Shown here: piece after piece, positions 35,367-43,087 of the stretch
Position numbering within the stretch: the first letter of the stretch is position 1
Layout of the letters: the number at the start of each line of letters is the position of its first letter
Assembly (NCBI RefSeq): GCF_003264365.1
Contig: NZ_PYAK01000006.1
Span: 161,967-225,966, forward strand
Origin: Micromonospora noduli
Lineage (GTDB): Bacteria; Actinomycetota; Actinomycetes; Mycobacteriales; Micromonosporaceae
Direction of reading: 5' to 3'
DNA length: 64,000 nucleotides
The notes under the pieces: generated by a model
Told to the model about the DNA's origin: nothing
The model's input: the letters and a program-made list of their open reading frames with translations, nothing else
Database searches by the model: none
Made by a program: the position numbers and the translations under genes

Positions 35367-36005
35367 ATGTCAGAGGTCATCGGGGGGTTGGAGATTCCTG
35401 AGACGGCGGCGGTAGCCGCAGCGACCAGGCACATCCAGGAGACCACCAGACCGGTCATTTACCACCACTCCCGGCGGGTTTTCCTCTTCGGTCTGATTCA
35501 CGCTCGCAGGCTTGGCGTGACACCGGACCCGGAGCTGCTCTATCTCGCGGCCATGTTCCACGACACCGGCCTCCTGACCCCGTTCTCCGACGTCGAGCAG
35601 CGCTTCGAGATCGACGGCGCCGACCACGCGCGCGCGTTCCTTCTGGGCCGGGGTTTCTCGACCGCCGCCGCCGAGACCGTGTGGACGGCGATCGCGCTGC
35701 ACACCTCGCCGGGTATTCCCGACCGGATGGGTCCGGAGATCGCCACCACGTACCTCGGCGTCCTGACCGACGTGCTCGGCCTCGGTCTGGACGGGCTGGA
35801 ACACGATCAACTGGGCGACATTCTCGCCGCCCACCCACGCGGGGACTTCAAGAACGAGTTCCTGCGCGCCCACGTCGACGGGCTGAAGAACCGCCCGGAG
35901 ACCACGAACGGCACCGTGAACTCCGACATCCTCGAACACTTCATTCCCGGCTTCCAGCGCGTGACGACTGTCGAACGCATCGTCGGTTCGCCCTGGCCGA
36001 GTTGA
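35367..36005 (+). CDS. HD-domain hydrolase, cyanamide-hydratase-like
   Basis: A 212-aa HD-superfamily metalloenzyme: H at YHHSRRVFLFG, the HD pair in AAMFHDTGLL, H in IDGADHARAFLLGRG, and the following TAIALHTSPGIPDRMGPE. The order and spacing resemble cyanamide-hydratase-like HD proteins, but the natural substrate is uncertain. ATG 35367 follows GGAGG. The next gene starts 10 bp later on the same strand, forming an operon with the NADP-dependent oxidoreductase, opposite a GlxA-type regulator. Confidence 0.85.
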   Translation: MSEVIGGLEIPETAAVAAATRHIQETTRPVIYHHSRRVFLFGLIHARRLGVTPDPELLYLAAMFHDTGLLTPFSDVEQRFEIDGADHARAFLLGRGFSTAAAETVWTAIALHTSPGIPDRMGPEIATTYLGVLTDVLGLGLDGLEHDQLGDILAAHPRGDFKNEFLRAHVDGLKNRPETTNGTVNSDILEHFIPGFQRVTTVERIVGSPWPS

Positions 36006-36015
36006 TTGGACGCCC

Positions 36016-36939
36016 ATGCGAGCGATCACCGTAAGCGACCGTGACGCGGGTGTCGGCGGGCTCACCCTGACCGACATGCCGTACCCCCATGCCGCGGAGA
36101 ACGACGTCATCGTGCGCGTCCACGCCGCCGGTTTCACCCCGGGCGAACTCACCTGGCCGGCGACGTGGACCGATCGCGCCGGCCACGACCGGACACCCAG
36201 CATCCCCGGGCACGAGCTGTCCGGAGTCGTTGTCGAACTCGGTTACGGAACCACCGGGCTCACCGTGGGCCAGCGGGTGTTCGGGCTGACCGACTGGGCG
36301 CGCAACGGATCCCTGGCCGAGTACACGGCGGTGGAGGCTCGCAACCTCGCTCCGCTCGCGGCCGACATCGACCACGCCGTGGCTGCGGCGCTGCCCATCT
36401 CCGGACTGACCGCATGGCAGGCACTGTTCGACCACGCCCACCTCGCGCCGGGCCAGACCGTCCTGATTCACGGTGCCGCGGGCGGCGTCGGCTCGATCGC
36501 CGTTCAACTCGCCCGGGAGGTGGGCGCCCACGTGATCGGCACCGGCCGGGCCGACGACCGTGACCTCGCGCTCGCTCTCGGCGCGCAGACCTTCGTCGAC
36601 CTGGACGCCGACGACCTGCACCAGGTCGGCGAGGTGGACGTGGTGCTCGACGTCATCGGCGGCGATATCCTCCAGCGGTCGACCGACCTGGTACGCCCGG
36701 GCGGCACCGTCGTCACCATCGCCGCGCCGCCCACCGTTCAGCCGAAGGACGGGCGAGCCGTCTTCTTCGTCGTCGAGCCTGATCGCGTCCGGCTGATCGA
36801 CCTCGCCCAGCGTCTGCGCAGCGGACGGCTCAAACCCATCGTCGGCGGCGTCCGGCCGCTGCACGAAACGGCCTCGGCGTTCGCCCGTCACCAGCGCGCA
36901 CCCGGCAAGACGATCATCCAGGTCGCTGACGAACAGTGA
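36016..36939 (+). CDS. NADP-dependent oxidoreductase (quinone oxidoreductase-like MDR)
   Basis: A 307-aa zinc-independent medium-chain dehydrogenase: GroES-like N-terminus (VIVRVHAAGFTPGELTWPATW; PGHELSGVVVELG), a Rossmann domain with LIHGAAGGVGSIAVQLARE (the AAGGVG loop), and a C-terminal FFVVEPDRVRLIDLAQRL-type end. It probably reduces quinones or enones. ATG 36016 lies 10 bp after the HD gene stop, so it is co-transcribed with it under the GlxA-type regulator (inference). Its stop is 2 bp from the convergent DHFR-like gene end. Confidence 0.88.
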   Translation: MRAITVSDRDAGVGGLTLTDMPYPHAAENDVIVRVHAAGFTPGELTWPATWTDRAGHDRTPSIPGHELSGVVVELGYGTTGLTVGQRVFGLTDWARNGSLAEYTAVEARNLAPLAADIDHAVAAALPISGLTAWQALFDHAHLAPGQTVLIHGAAGGVGSIAVQLAREVGAHVIGTGRADDRDLALALGAQTFVDLDADDLHQVGEVDVVLDVIGGDILQRSTDLVRPGGTVVTIAAPPTVQPKDGRAVFFVVEPDRVRLIDLAQRLRSGRLKPIVGGVRPLHETASAFARHQRAPGKTIIQVADEQ

Positions 36940-36940
36940 C

Positions 36941-37519
36941 TCAGACGTGCAGGGTGGGTCGGTAGACGAGCTCCTGGGTACGACCGTCGAGGGTCCGGCT
37001 CTCGATCAACTCCAGGTCGAAGTCGGCCGCTCCCTGGAAGATCGGCTCGGTGCCGGTCTGTCCGGTGAGCACCGGGAAGAGCGTCACCTGGACGAGGTCG
37101 ACCAGCCCGGCGGCCATCAGCGCCCGGTTCAACGACAGACTGCCGTGCGATCGCAGGGGCACGGCGGACTCCTCCTTGAGCCGGGCGACGACGGCGACCG
37201 CGTCACCGCGCACGACTGTCGCGTCCGGCCAGTCGAGGGGACCTTCCAGCGTGTTCGACACCACGGTCGCCGGGAGGTTCCTCATCTGGGTGACCCAGGC
37301 GTCGCGGACATCGGACTCCTCGGTGCTCGCGGCCAGCATCTGCGCGAACACCCGGTACGTGTTGGCCCCGAAGACCATGCGCTGCTCCGCGCTGTACACG
37401 GACAGGCGGTGTGCGAGCAGTTCGGGGCCCTGCTTACCCCAGTAGCCGCCCCAGTTGCCGCTGGTGGTTCCGAAGCCGTCGAGGCTGGAAAAGACGTCGA
37501 TGGTGTAGGTAGCGGTCAT
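36941..37519 (-). CDS. Dihydrofolate reductase-family (RibD C-terminal-like) protein
   Basis: A 192-aa protein of the DHFR/RibD-C fold: YTIDVFSSLDGFGTT at the N-terminus, QRMVFGANTYRVFAQML, the NADP-loop area LRSHGSLSLNRALMAAGLVDLVQVTLFPVLTG. Actinobacteria have many such paralogues with unknown substrates; it is not the housekeeping DHFR. The start overlaps the ECF42 sigma stop by 4 bp (ATGA), making it the last gene of the ECF42 operon. Confidence 0.85.
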   Translation of the reverse strand: MTATYTIDVFSSLDGFGTTSGNWGGYWGKQGPELLAHRLSVYSAEQRMVFGANTYRVFAQMLAASTEESDVRDAWVTQMRNLPATVVSNTLEGPLDWPDATVVRGDAVAVVARLKEESAVPLRSHGSLSLNRALMAAGLVDLVQVTLFPVLTGQTGTEPIFQGAADFDLELIESRTLDGRTQELVYRPTLHV

Positions 37520-38715
37520 GATGTTCTCCGTTCACGGGTGAGTTCGGTACGACGGGTCTGCAGGTAGGCGCGCTCGGTCTCGTTGGTGGCCAGTGCCGCG
37601 GCCTGGTCGTAGGCGGCCATGGCCTCGTCGTTGCGTCCGAGCCGCGCGAGCAGTTCGGCCCGGGTGGCGGGTAGCCGGTGATAGCTCGGGAGGTCGATGC
37701 CCTCCAGCGCGGCGAGGGCCACCGCCGGCCCGTGCACCTCGGCGGCGGCGACCGCACGGTTGAGCGCCACGACCGGGGTCGGCGCGAGAGCGAGGAGCTG
37801 GTCGTACAGCGCCAGGACCTGCGGCCAGTCGGTGGCGGCGCCGTCGGTGTGCACAGCGCTGATCGCGGCCTGGATCTGGTACGGGCCGGGCCGGTTGCGG
37901 CGCAGGCATCGGCGGACCAGGTCGTGGCCCTCGGCGATGAGCGGCCGGTTCCACAGTGATCGGTCCTGGTCGGCCAGCAGCACCAGGTCGCCGGTCGGGC
38001 CGAGCCGGGCCGGGCGGCGCGCCTCGGTCAGCAGCAGCAGGGCGAGCAGGCCCAGGACCTCGGGCTCGTCGGGCATCAACGCGGCGAGTTCGCGGGCCAG
38101 CCGGATCGCCTCGGCGCACAGGTCCGTTCTGATCAACGGGCCGGCGGTGGACGCGTAGCCCTCGTTGAACATCAGGTAGAGCACCGCGAGGACGGGCGGC
38201 AGCCGGTCCGGCAGCTCATGTTCGGCCGGCACCCGGTACGGGATGGCGGCGTCGCGGATCTTCTTCTTGGCGCGCACGATCCGCTGGGCGACTGTCGCCT
38301 CCTGGACCAGGTAGGCACGGGCGATCTCCGGTACGTCGAGGCCGCCCAGCAGGCGCAGGGTGAGAGCCGTCCGCGCCTCCGGCGCCAGTGCCGGGTGACA
38401 GCAGGTGAAGATGAGTCGCAGCTGGTCGTCGCGCACCGGTCCCACCTCAGAGGGCTCATCCTGGTGATACAGCAGCAGGGCCTGGGCGTGCCGGGCCTCG
38501 CGGGTCGACTCCCGGCGAAGGCGGTCGACGGCACGGTTGCGTGCGGTGGTCACGATCCAGGCCCCCGGGTTCGGCGGCAGGGTCTGCCACTTCTGCAGCG
38601 CCGTGGTGAAGGCGTCCTGGACGGCCTCCTCGGCGAGGTTGATGTCGCCGAGGAGGCGGGCCAGGGTGGCGACGCAGCGCCCGTACTCCGCGCGGTAGAT
38701 GCTCGCCAGGTCCAT
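37516..38715 (-). CDS. ECF42-type sigma factor with C-terminal TPR-like extension
   Basis: A 399-aa sigma factor: region 2 (YRAEYGRCVATLARLLGDINLAEEAVQDAFTTAL), region 4 (ALTLRLLGGLDVPEIARAYLVQEATVAQRIVRAKKKI), then about 200 extra residues with helical repeats (VLYLMFNEGYASTAG, ALLLLTEARRPARL, PYQIQAAISAVHTD, VVALNRAVAAAEVHGP), which is the ECF42 hallmark. These sigmas have no anti-sigma and their extension is needed for activity. The DGPF-motif gene just upstream is the conserved partner. The operon is preceded by a matching promoter at 39594-39620. Confidence 0.92.
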   Translation of the reverse strand: MDLASIYRAEYGRCVATLARLLGDINLAEEAVQDAFTTALQKWQTLPPNPGAWIVTTARNRAVDRLRRESTREARHAQALLLYHQDEPSEVGPVRDDQLRLIFTCCHPALAPEARTALTLRLLGGLDVPEIARAYLVQEATVAQRIVRAKKKIRDAAIPYRVPAEHELPDRLPPVLAVLYLMFNEGYASTAGPLIRTDLCAEAIRLARELAALMPDEPEVLGLLALLLLTEARRPARLGPTGDLVLLADQDRSLWNRPLIAEGHDLVRRCLRRNRPGPYQIQAAISAVHTDGAATDWPQVLALYDQLLALAPTPVVALNRAVAAAEVHGPAVALAALEGIDLPSYHRLPATRAELLARLGRNDEAMAAYDQAAALATNETERAYLQTRRTELTRERRTS

Positions 38716-38736
38716 GTCGGGGAGACCGGCTGTCGG

Positions 38737-39090
38737 TCAGGCCTGGGACAGGTCGTCGAAGGGGCGCACCTCGACCGGGCCGCAGGCCGCCGCGCACCTC
38801 TCGGCCCAGGCCAGCGCCGCGTCCAGGTCCGCGCACCTGATGACCCAGAACCCGGCTATGTGCTCCTTCGTCTCGGCGAACGGCCCGTCGCTCATGGCTG
38901 TGGTGCCGTTCTCGACCCGGACGACGGTGGCGCTGTCCGGCGAGGTGAGTCCCCCGCCGAAGACCCAGGCGCCCGCGGCCTGCATGTCGTCGTTGATCCG
39001 GCCGGTCTCCCTGAACATGGCCTGCGTCTCCTCGTCGGACGGCGTCGGTGCGCCCTCGACGAAGTGCACGGACAGCAGGTACTGCTTCAT
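38737..39090 (-). CDS. DGPF-motif (YciI-related) protein
   Basis: A 117-aa ferredoxin-like-fold protein with the signature SDGPFAETKEHIAGFWVI and the ending VRPFDD. YCII/DGPF proteins are of unknown biochemical activity but are the standard neighbour and target of ECF42 sigma factors. It starts 21 bp before the sigma gene on the same strand. Confidence 0.9.
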   Translation of the reverse strand: MKQYLLSVHFVEGAPTPSDEETQAMFRETGRINDDMQAAGAWVFGGGLTSPDSATVVRVENGTTAMSDGPFAETKEHIAGFWVIRCADLDAALAWAERCAAACGPVEVRPFDDLSQA

Positions 39091-39126
39091 GATGGTCCTC
39101 CGGTAGCTCGGTGGGATAGGAACAGG

Positions 39127-39540
39127 TCAGGCGGCCAGGCGGCGCGCGACGGCGGGGATCACGATCGCGGCCGCGACGAGGTGGGTGAGCATCAGCAGCG
39201 CCTTGGTGGCCGCCCCGGCGTCGGCGATCACGTCCGGCACCAGGGACAGCACCGTCAGCACCACGGTCGTGCGGACGAACGTGAGCCGGGGGCGCCGGGC
39301 GAAACGTGCCAGCGACGCGGCGATGGCCACGCCGATCAGCGAGAAGACTGCGGTCAGCACGCCGAACCCGGTCACGGGGATCGGGGCGCCTCCCAGATCG
39401 AGGCTGATCCCGGCCAGGTGTCCGGCGGCGGCGACGGTCATGGTGGCGGCGCTCGCAGCGGCCGTGGCGACGACACCGGTCCGGATCACCGCACCGACGG
39501 TCGACGCGGTGGCGCGGGTCGTGTTCGCAGTGGCGGTCAT
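39127..39540 (-). CDS. DUF6069-like four-helix membrane protein
   Basis: A 137-aa membrane protein with about four hydrophobic helices (TAAASAATMTVAAAGHLAG; GFGVLTAVFSLIGVAIAASLARF; TVVLTVLSLVPDVIADAG; LLMLTHLVAAAIVIPAVARRL). The helix order and the LVPD segment resemble DUF6069 proteins. ATG 39540 follows GGAGGG; a longer frame to 39771 would read through the promoter. First gene of the ECF42 operon, so probably directly activated by that sigma. Confidence 0.78.
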   Translation of the reverse strand: MTATANTTRATASTVGAVIRTGVVATAAASAATMTVAAAGHLAGISLDLGGAPIPVTGFGVLTAVFSLIGVAIAASLARFARRPRLTFVRTTVVLTVLSLVPDVIADAGAATKALLMLTHLVAAAIVIPAVARRLAA

Positions 39541-39593
39541 CGTGCCCTCCAGTGAGTGTGCGGCCCGTTGCGATGCCGGGCTCTCACCAGGGC

Positions 39594-39620
39594 TACGAAC
39601 TGAACCGCTCCCAATCGACA
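39594..39620 (-). promoter_or_regulatory. ECF42-type promoter upstream of the DUF6069 gene
   Basis: On the minus strand TGTCGA (39620-39615) is followed after exactly 17 bp by CGTA (39597-39594), about 54 bp before the ATG at 39540. From memory, ECF42 sigmas recognise TGTCGA at -35 and a CG(A/T)-type -10, so this is a good candidate for autoregulation of the operon. The rest of 39541-39795 holds no gene I can support. Confidence 0.65.
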
Positions 39621-39795
39621 GCACGCCCAGAATTTTTGTCGACGAGTTCTGACTTCGGCGTGAGACGACGGAGTCTCGGGACATAGCGGACGAGCCCGAC
39701 CACCGATTCTCGCAGCTCGACTGGTCGACATCCGACGGCACGCTGGCCGACGTGCGGTGCCGCCGCCACAACTCCGAGCGCGATCAGTAGCGAAG

Positions 39796-40170
39796 TTAGA
39801 CGAACAGCGCCCAGAGAAGTGGAACGGCGACCACCGGCGCCGCGCACAATGCGCCGATGCGCACCCAGGGTGGCAGGCCAGTTCTGAGGGCCAGGACGAT
39901 GGCCGCTGTGCCGTAGCCGCCGGCCAGCAACGCGGTCGGCAACAGTGCCAACGGCTCGGGTCCGCAATCGGAGGGATCCTGCACGAAAGGGGGCCGGCAA
40001 GGCTCAGACGGAGCCATGGTCATGACAAGTGCCAGGCCCGACAGGCACATGATCGGCAGTAGCGGGACCGCCAACAGCGCTAGTGCGACAGCTACCCCGG
40101 CACTGGTGCGCTGTGGCGTCGTCCCGCGCTCGCGCTTGTCGGCGCCGCCCCCGCTCCCACCGTCGGTCAC
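39796..40170 (-). CDS. Small hypothetical membrane protein
   Basis: A 124-aa protein with a charged N-terminus (GGGADKRERG), a helix (SAGVAVALALLAVPLLPIM), a Cys-containing external loop (PCRPPFVQDPSDCGPEP, probably disulfide-bonded), and two further helices near the C-terminus. No family recognised. GTG 40170 follows GGGAG; longer starts read through non-hydrophobic sequence unlike a protein domain. Confidence 0.6.
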   Translation of the reverse strand: MTDGGSGGGADKRERGTTPQRTSAGVAVALALLAVPLLPIMCLSGLALVMTMAPSEPCRPPFVQDPSDCGPEPLALLPTALLAGGYGTAAIVLALRTGLPPWVRIGALCAAPVVAVPLLWALFV

Positions 40171-40362
40171 CGTCGCTCCCGCAATGCCTCGGTGATCCGT
40201 TGTCACACCGGACCACTCGGATGCAATCTCGACACCCGCATAGTAGTGCGGTCTACACACCACGGACGGTGAGCAACGCCAGCAGGAGTCGACTGCGCGG
40301 CGGGGCGGGAGCGGACGACCCGTCAGTGGCACGGTAGCTGAGGATGAGTGCCCCCGCCTCGC

Positions 40363-40433
40363 CGATCATGGAGTTGTGGTGGGCGACAAAGTGAGCACCA
40401 GTCACCACTTTGGGCACCACACCTCCATGATCG
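40363..40433. repeat. 71-bp imperfect palindrome
   Basis: 19-bp outer arms (40363-40381 and 40415-40433) match at 18 positions; an internal loop is followed by a second 7-bp pair, CAAAGTG (40387-40393) with CACTTTG (40406-40412). The outermost bases read CGATCATGGAG and CTCCATGATCG. It lies 12 bp beyond the stop of the rhamnose mutarotase gene, so it could terminate it. Its length and symmetry also fit a dispersed REP/MITE-like element. Confidence 0.7.
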
Positions 40434-40444
40434 ACGCCGTCAAC

Positions 40445-40777
40445 CTAAGCCTCGTCGGCCAGGTGCCAGACCTCCCGCATCGGGGCCCACCAGTCCCCCG
40501 ATCCGGGCTCGGCGATCGACTCCTGACACGGGTCGGTCAGCTTCCACCACTCCTGCGTCTGCGGGTCCGCCGCGATCAGCCGCAGGTCGGCCTCGTAGTC
40601 GTCGCCCACGTACTCGTAGTAGCCGAAGAGCAGATCGTCGTGGAGGAAGATGGTGTAGTTGCGGAAGTTCGCCTCGCGCAGCGTCTTCTCCACGCTCGGC
40701 CAGACGGCGGCGTGCAACCGCAGGTAGGTTTCCCGCTGCTCGGGGCGGAGTCGGATCACGCAGCCATGACGTTTCAC
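40445..40777 (-). CDS. rhaM: L-rhamnose mutarotase
   Basis: A 110-aa dimeric alpha/beta-barrel enzyme that interconverts alpha and beta L-rhamnose. It has RHGCVIRLRPEQRETYLRLHAAVWP (catalytic His/Arg region), RNYTIFLHDDLLFGYYEYVG and the closing WWAPMREVWHLAD, all standard. GTG 40777 gives the family length. No rhamnose kinase, isomerase or transporter is nearby, so it is a lone pathway gene here. Confidence 0.92.
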   Translation of the reverse strand: MKRHGCVIRLRPEQRETYLRLHAAVWPSVEKTLREANFRNYTIFLHDDLLFGYYEYVGDDYEADLRLIAADPQTQEWWKLTDPCQESIAEPGSGDWWAPMREVWHLADEA

Positions 40778-40850
40778 GTCGTGCCCTTTCGTGTGAGCTG
40801 GTTCAGGGGTGCCGAAGGCACCTGACCGTAGCGGTCGGACCGTGCCCGGA

Positions 40851-40868
40851 GGGGGCCAGCCGGCCCCC
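40851..40868. terminator. Small GC hairpin in the rhaM / response-regulator spacer
   Basis: GGGGGCC (40851-40857) and GGCCCCC (40862-40868) with a 4-nt loop, between the divergent rhaM and response-regulator genes. It may belong to either 5' leader rather than end a transcript. Confidence 0.3.
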
Positions 40869-40924
40869 GATGTCGACCGTTCTGCCAGGACTACGCACTG
40901 TGGCGCCGGGTCTACCCTCGGGTG

Positions 40925-41605
40925 ATGGAGGGCCGCGTGCTGGTGGTCGAGGACGACTTCTCGATCCGGGAGGTCACCGCCCTCGGTCTGCGCCGCGCCG
41001 GTTTCCGTGTCGACACCGCAGTCGACGGGCGGCAGGCCCTGGCCGCGTTCCGCGCCCACCCGGTCGACCTCATCGTGCTCGACATCATGCTGCCGGGTCT
41101 GGACGGTCTGGAGGTCTGCCGGGAGATCCGGCGGACCAGCCAGGTACCGATCCTGATGCTGACCGCGCGCACCGACACCATCGATGTGGTGGTCGGGCTG
41201 GAGTGCGGCGCGGACGACTATCTGCGCAAGCCCTTCGACCTGCCTGAGCTGGTGGCCCGGGTTCGCTCGGTGCTGCGCCGGGTGAGCGTGCCAACCCCCT
41301 CGGCCGTCATCGAGGTCGGCGGCCTGGAGATCGACCCGGGCGGCTTCGTGGTCCGCCGGCACGGCCGAGAGGTGGCGCTCACCGCCACCGAGTTCCGCCT
41401 GTTACTGGAGCTGGCCCGCCGGCCCGGTCAGGTCTTCACCCGGGGGCTGCTGCTGGACCTGGTCTGGAACCACGACTTCCTCGGCGACTCCCGACTGGTC
41501 GACGTGGCGGTGCAGCGGTTACGCGCGAAGGTCGAGGACGACCCGGCGCAGCCACGGCTGATCCGGACCGTACGCGGCGCGGGCTACAAACTGTCGACGG
41601 GCTGA
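40925..41605 (+). CDS. OmpR-family response regulator (CseB-like)
   Basis: A 226-aa regulator: receiver 1-115 with acidic pocket ED-D near residues 9-11, phospho-acceptor D53 (LIVLDIMLPG), Thr in LMLTART and Lys in DYLRKPFDLPEL; winged-helix effector 125-224 (VALTATEFRLLLELARRPGQVFTR; DVAVQRLRAKVEDD; IRTVRGAGYKL). GTG 40922 and ATG 40925 are adjacent starts. The downstream kinase is its partner (12-bp gap). The order regulator-kinase-lipoprotein recalls Streptomyces cseB-cseC-cseA, but no sigma gene is adjacent. Confidence 0.92.
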   Translation: MEGRVLVVEDDFSIREVTALGLRRAGFRVDTAVDGRQALAAFRAHPVDLIVLDIMLPGLDGLEVCREIRRTSQVPILMLTARTDTIDVVVGLECGADDYLRKPFDLPELVARVRSVLRRVSVPTPSAVIEVGGLEIDPGGFVVRRHGREVALTATEFRLLLELARRPGQVFTRGLLLDLVWNHDFLGDSRLVDVAVQRLRAKVEDDPAQPRLIRTVRGAGYKLSTG

Positions 41606-41617
41606 CGGAGGGCGGCG

Positions 41618-43087
41618 ATGGCCGGACGCGCGGTGTTCCCCGGACGCCTGCGGCGCCGGCTGACGATCGCGTTCGTCCTGGTCGCCGGCGTCTCGGCCGG
41701 GCTACTCGCCGGCGGGACCGGGCTGCTGCTGCGGCAGTCCTGGTTGGACGCGTCGCTGCACGAGGCCGCCGCCGACGCCCGCTACCAACTCGTTCTCGCT
41801 GGGCAGTTCCTGCCACTGACCGAGCAGCGCAGCACCGAACTGCTCACCAGCTTCGAGGCCAGCGGTCGGCACGTGCTGCTCGTCGACGGCCCGACTCACG
41901 CCTCGCACCCCGCGTACGCCCCGGTGCTGGGGACCCGGTTGCGGGCCGTCGTCGCGGACGGGCGGCTCGGCTATCAGCGCTCCGCGCCGGAGGAGCGTCC
42001 TCGGCTGCTGGTGATCGGTGGGCGGATTCCCGGCTCGACCGCCGAGCTGTACGTCCTCACCGTGGAGGACGACGTCGCCACCGACCTGGGTCAGCTACGC
42101 ACAGCGCTGGTGGCCGGCTGGGTGCTCGTGGTGTTGCTCGCCGCCGCAGTGGGTCACGCGTTGGCCCGCCGCACGTTGGAGCCGGTGGGCCGGGCCAGCC
42201 GGGCCGCCCGGGCACTGACCGAGGGCCTGCTCGCCACCCGCCTGCCGGTACGCGGGCGCGACGAGTTCAGCGTCTGGGCGGCGACCTTCAACGAGATGGC
42301 CGAGGCCCTGGAGTCGAAGATCGCGGCGCTGTCGGCCGCGCAGGCCCGCGAGCGGCGGTTCACCGCCGACGTCGCGCACGAGCTGCGTACCCCGGTGACC
42401 GCGTTGGTGGCCGCGGCGTCGCTGCTGCGCGAGCACCTCGACCAGCTGCCCGACGACGCCCGGCCGGCGGCCCGGCTGCTGGTCGGCGACGTGGTCCGGC
42501 TGCGCCGGTTGGTCGAGGATCTGATGGAGATCTCCCGGCTGGACGCCGGGCGGGAGCAGTTGGCCGTCGGGCCGGTCGACGCGTTGGCGCTGTTGCACGG
42601 CATCGTCGCGGCGCGCGGCTGGTCGCCGCGGGTGCGGATCAGCGGCGAGCCGGTCGTGGCGCGCACCGACAGGCGTCGGCTGGAGCGCGTGCTGGCCAAC
42701 CTGGTCGCGAACGCGGTCGAGCACGGGGGTGGCGATATCACGGCCAGCGTGGCGGGCGCGGGCCCGCTGGTCGTCTTCGAGGTCACCGACGAGGGGCCGG
42801 GCATCCCGGCCGAGCACCTGCCCCGCGTGTTCGACCGGTTCCACCAGGTCGATCCGTCCCGCTCCGGGCCGGGCAGTGGGCTCGGGCTGGCCATCGCCCG
42901 GGAGCACGCCGAGCTGCTCGGCGGCGCGCTGAGCGTGCGCAGCGAACCGGGCGAGGGCACGCGGTTCCGGCTGGAGCTGCCCGCTGACGGTCCCGCCGGC
43001 CCGCACGGTGACGTGCCGCACCCGGACGACCGCGCCCACCCGGGTCCGGTTGGGCGTACCGCCGGCACGCCGGGCGGTGTGGGATGA
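41618..43087 (+). CDS. Sensor histidine kinase (CseC-like)
   Basis: A 489-aa membrane kinase: helix 1 (residues 14-38), an extracytoplasmic sensor domain (40-165), helix 2 (RTALVAGWVLVVLLAAAVGHAL), HAMP (188-240), HisKA with H254 in FTADVAHELRTPVTAL, and HATPase (NLVANAVEHG, DEGPGIP, GSGLGLAIARE, GEGTRFRLELP). The C-terminal 30 residues after the ATPase are Pro/Gly/His-rich and disposable. Its stop overlaps the lipoprotein start by 4 bp (ATGA). Confidence 0.92.
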   Translation: MAGRAVFPGRLRRRLTIAFVLVAGVSAGLLAGGTGLLLRQSWLDASLHEAAADARYQLVLAGQFLPLTEQRSTELLTSFEASGRHVLLVDGPTHASHPAYAPVLGTRLRAVVADGRLGYQRSAPEERPRLLVIGGRIPGSTAELYVLTVEDDVATDLGQLRTALVAGWVLVVLLAAAVGHALARRTLEPVGRASRAARALTEGLLATRLPVRGRDEFSVWAATFNEMAEALESKIAALSAAQARERRFTADVAHELRTPVTALVAAASLLREHLDQLPDDARPAARLLVGDVVRLRRLVEDLMEISRLDAGREQLAVGPVDALALLHGIVAARGWSPRVRISGEPVVARTDRRRLERVLANLVANAVEHGGGDITASVAGAGPLVVFEVTDEGPGIPAEHLPRVFDRFHQVDPSRSGPGSGLGLAIAREHAELLGGALSVRSEPGEGTRFRLELPADGPAGPHGDVPHPDDRAHPGPVGRTAGTPGGVG

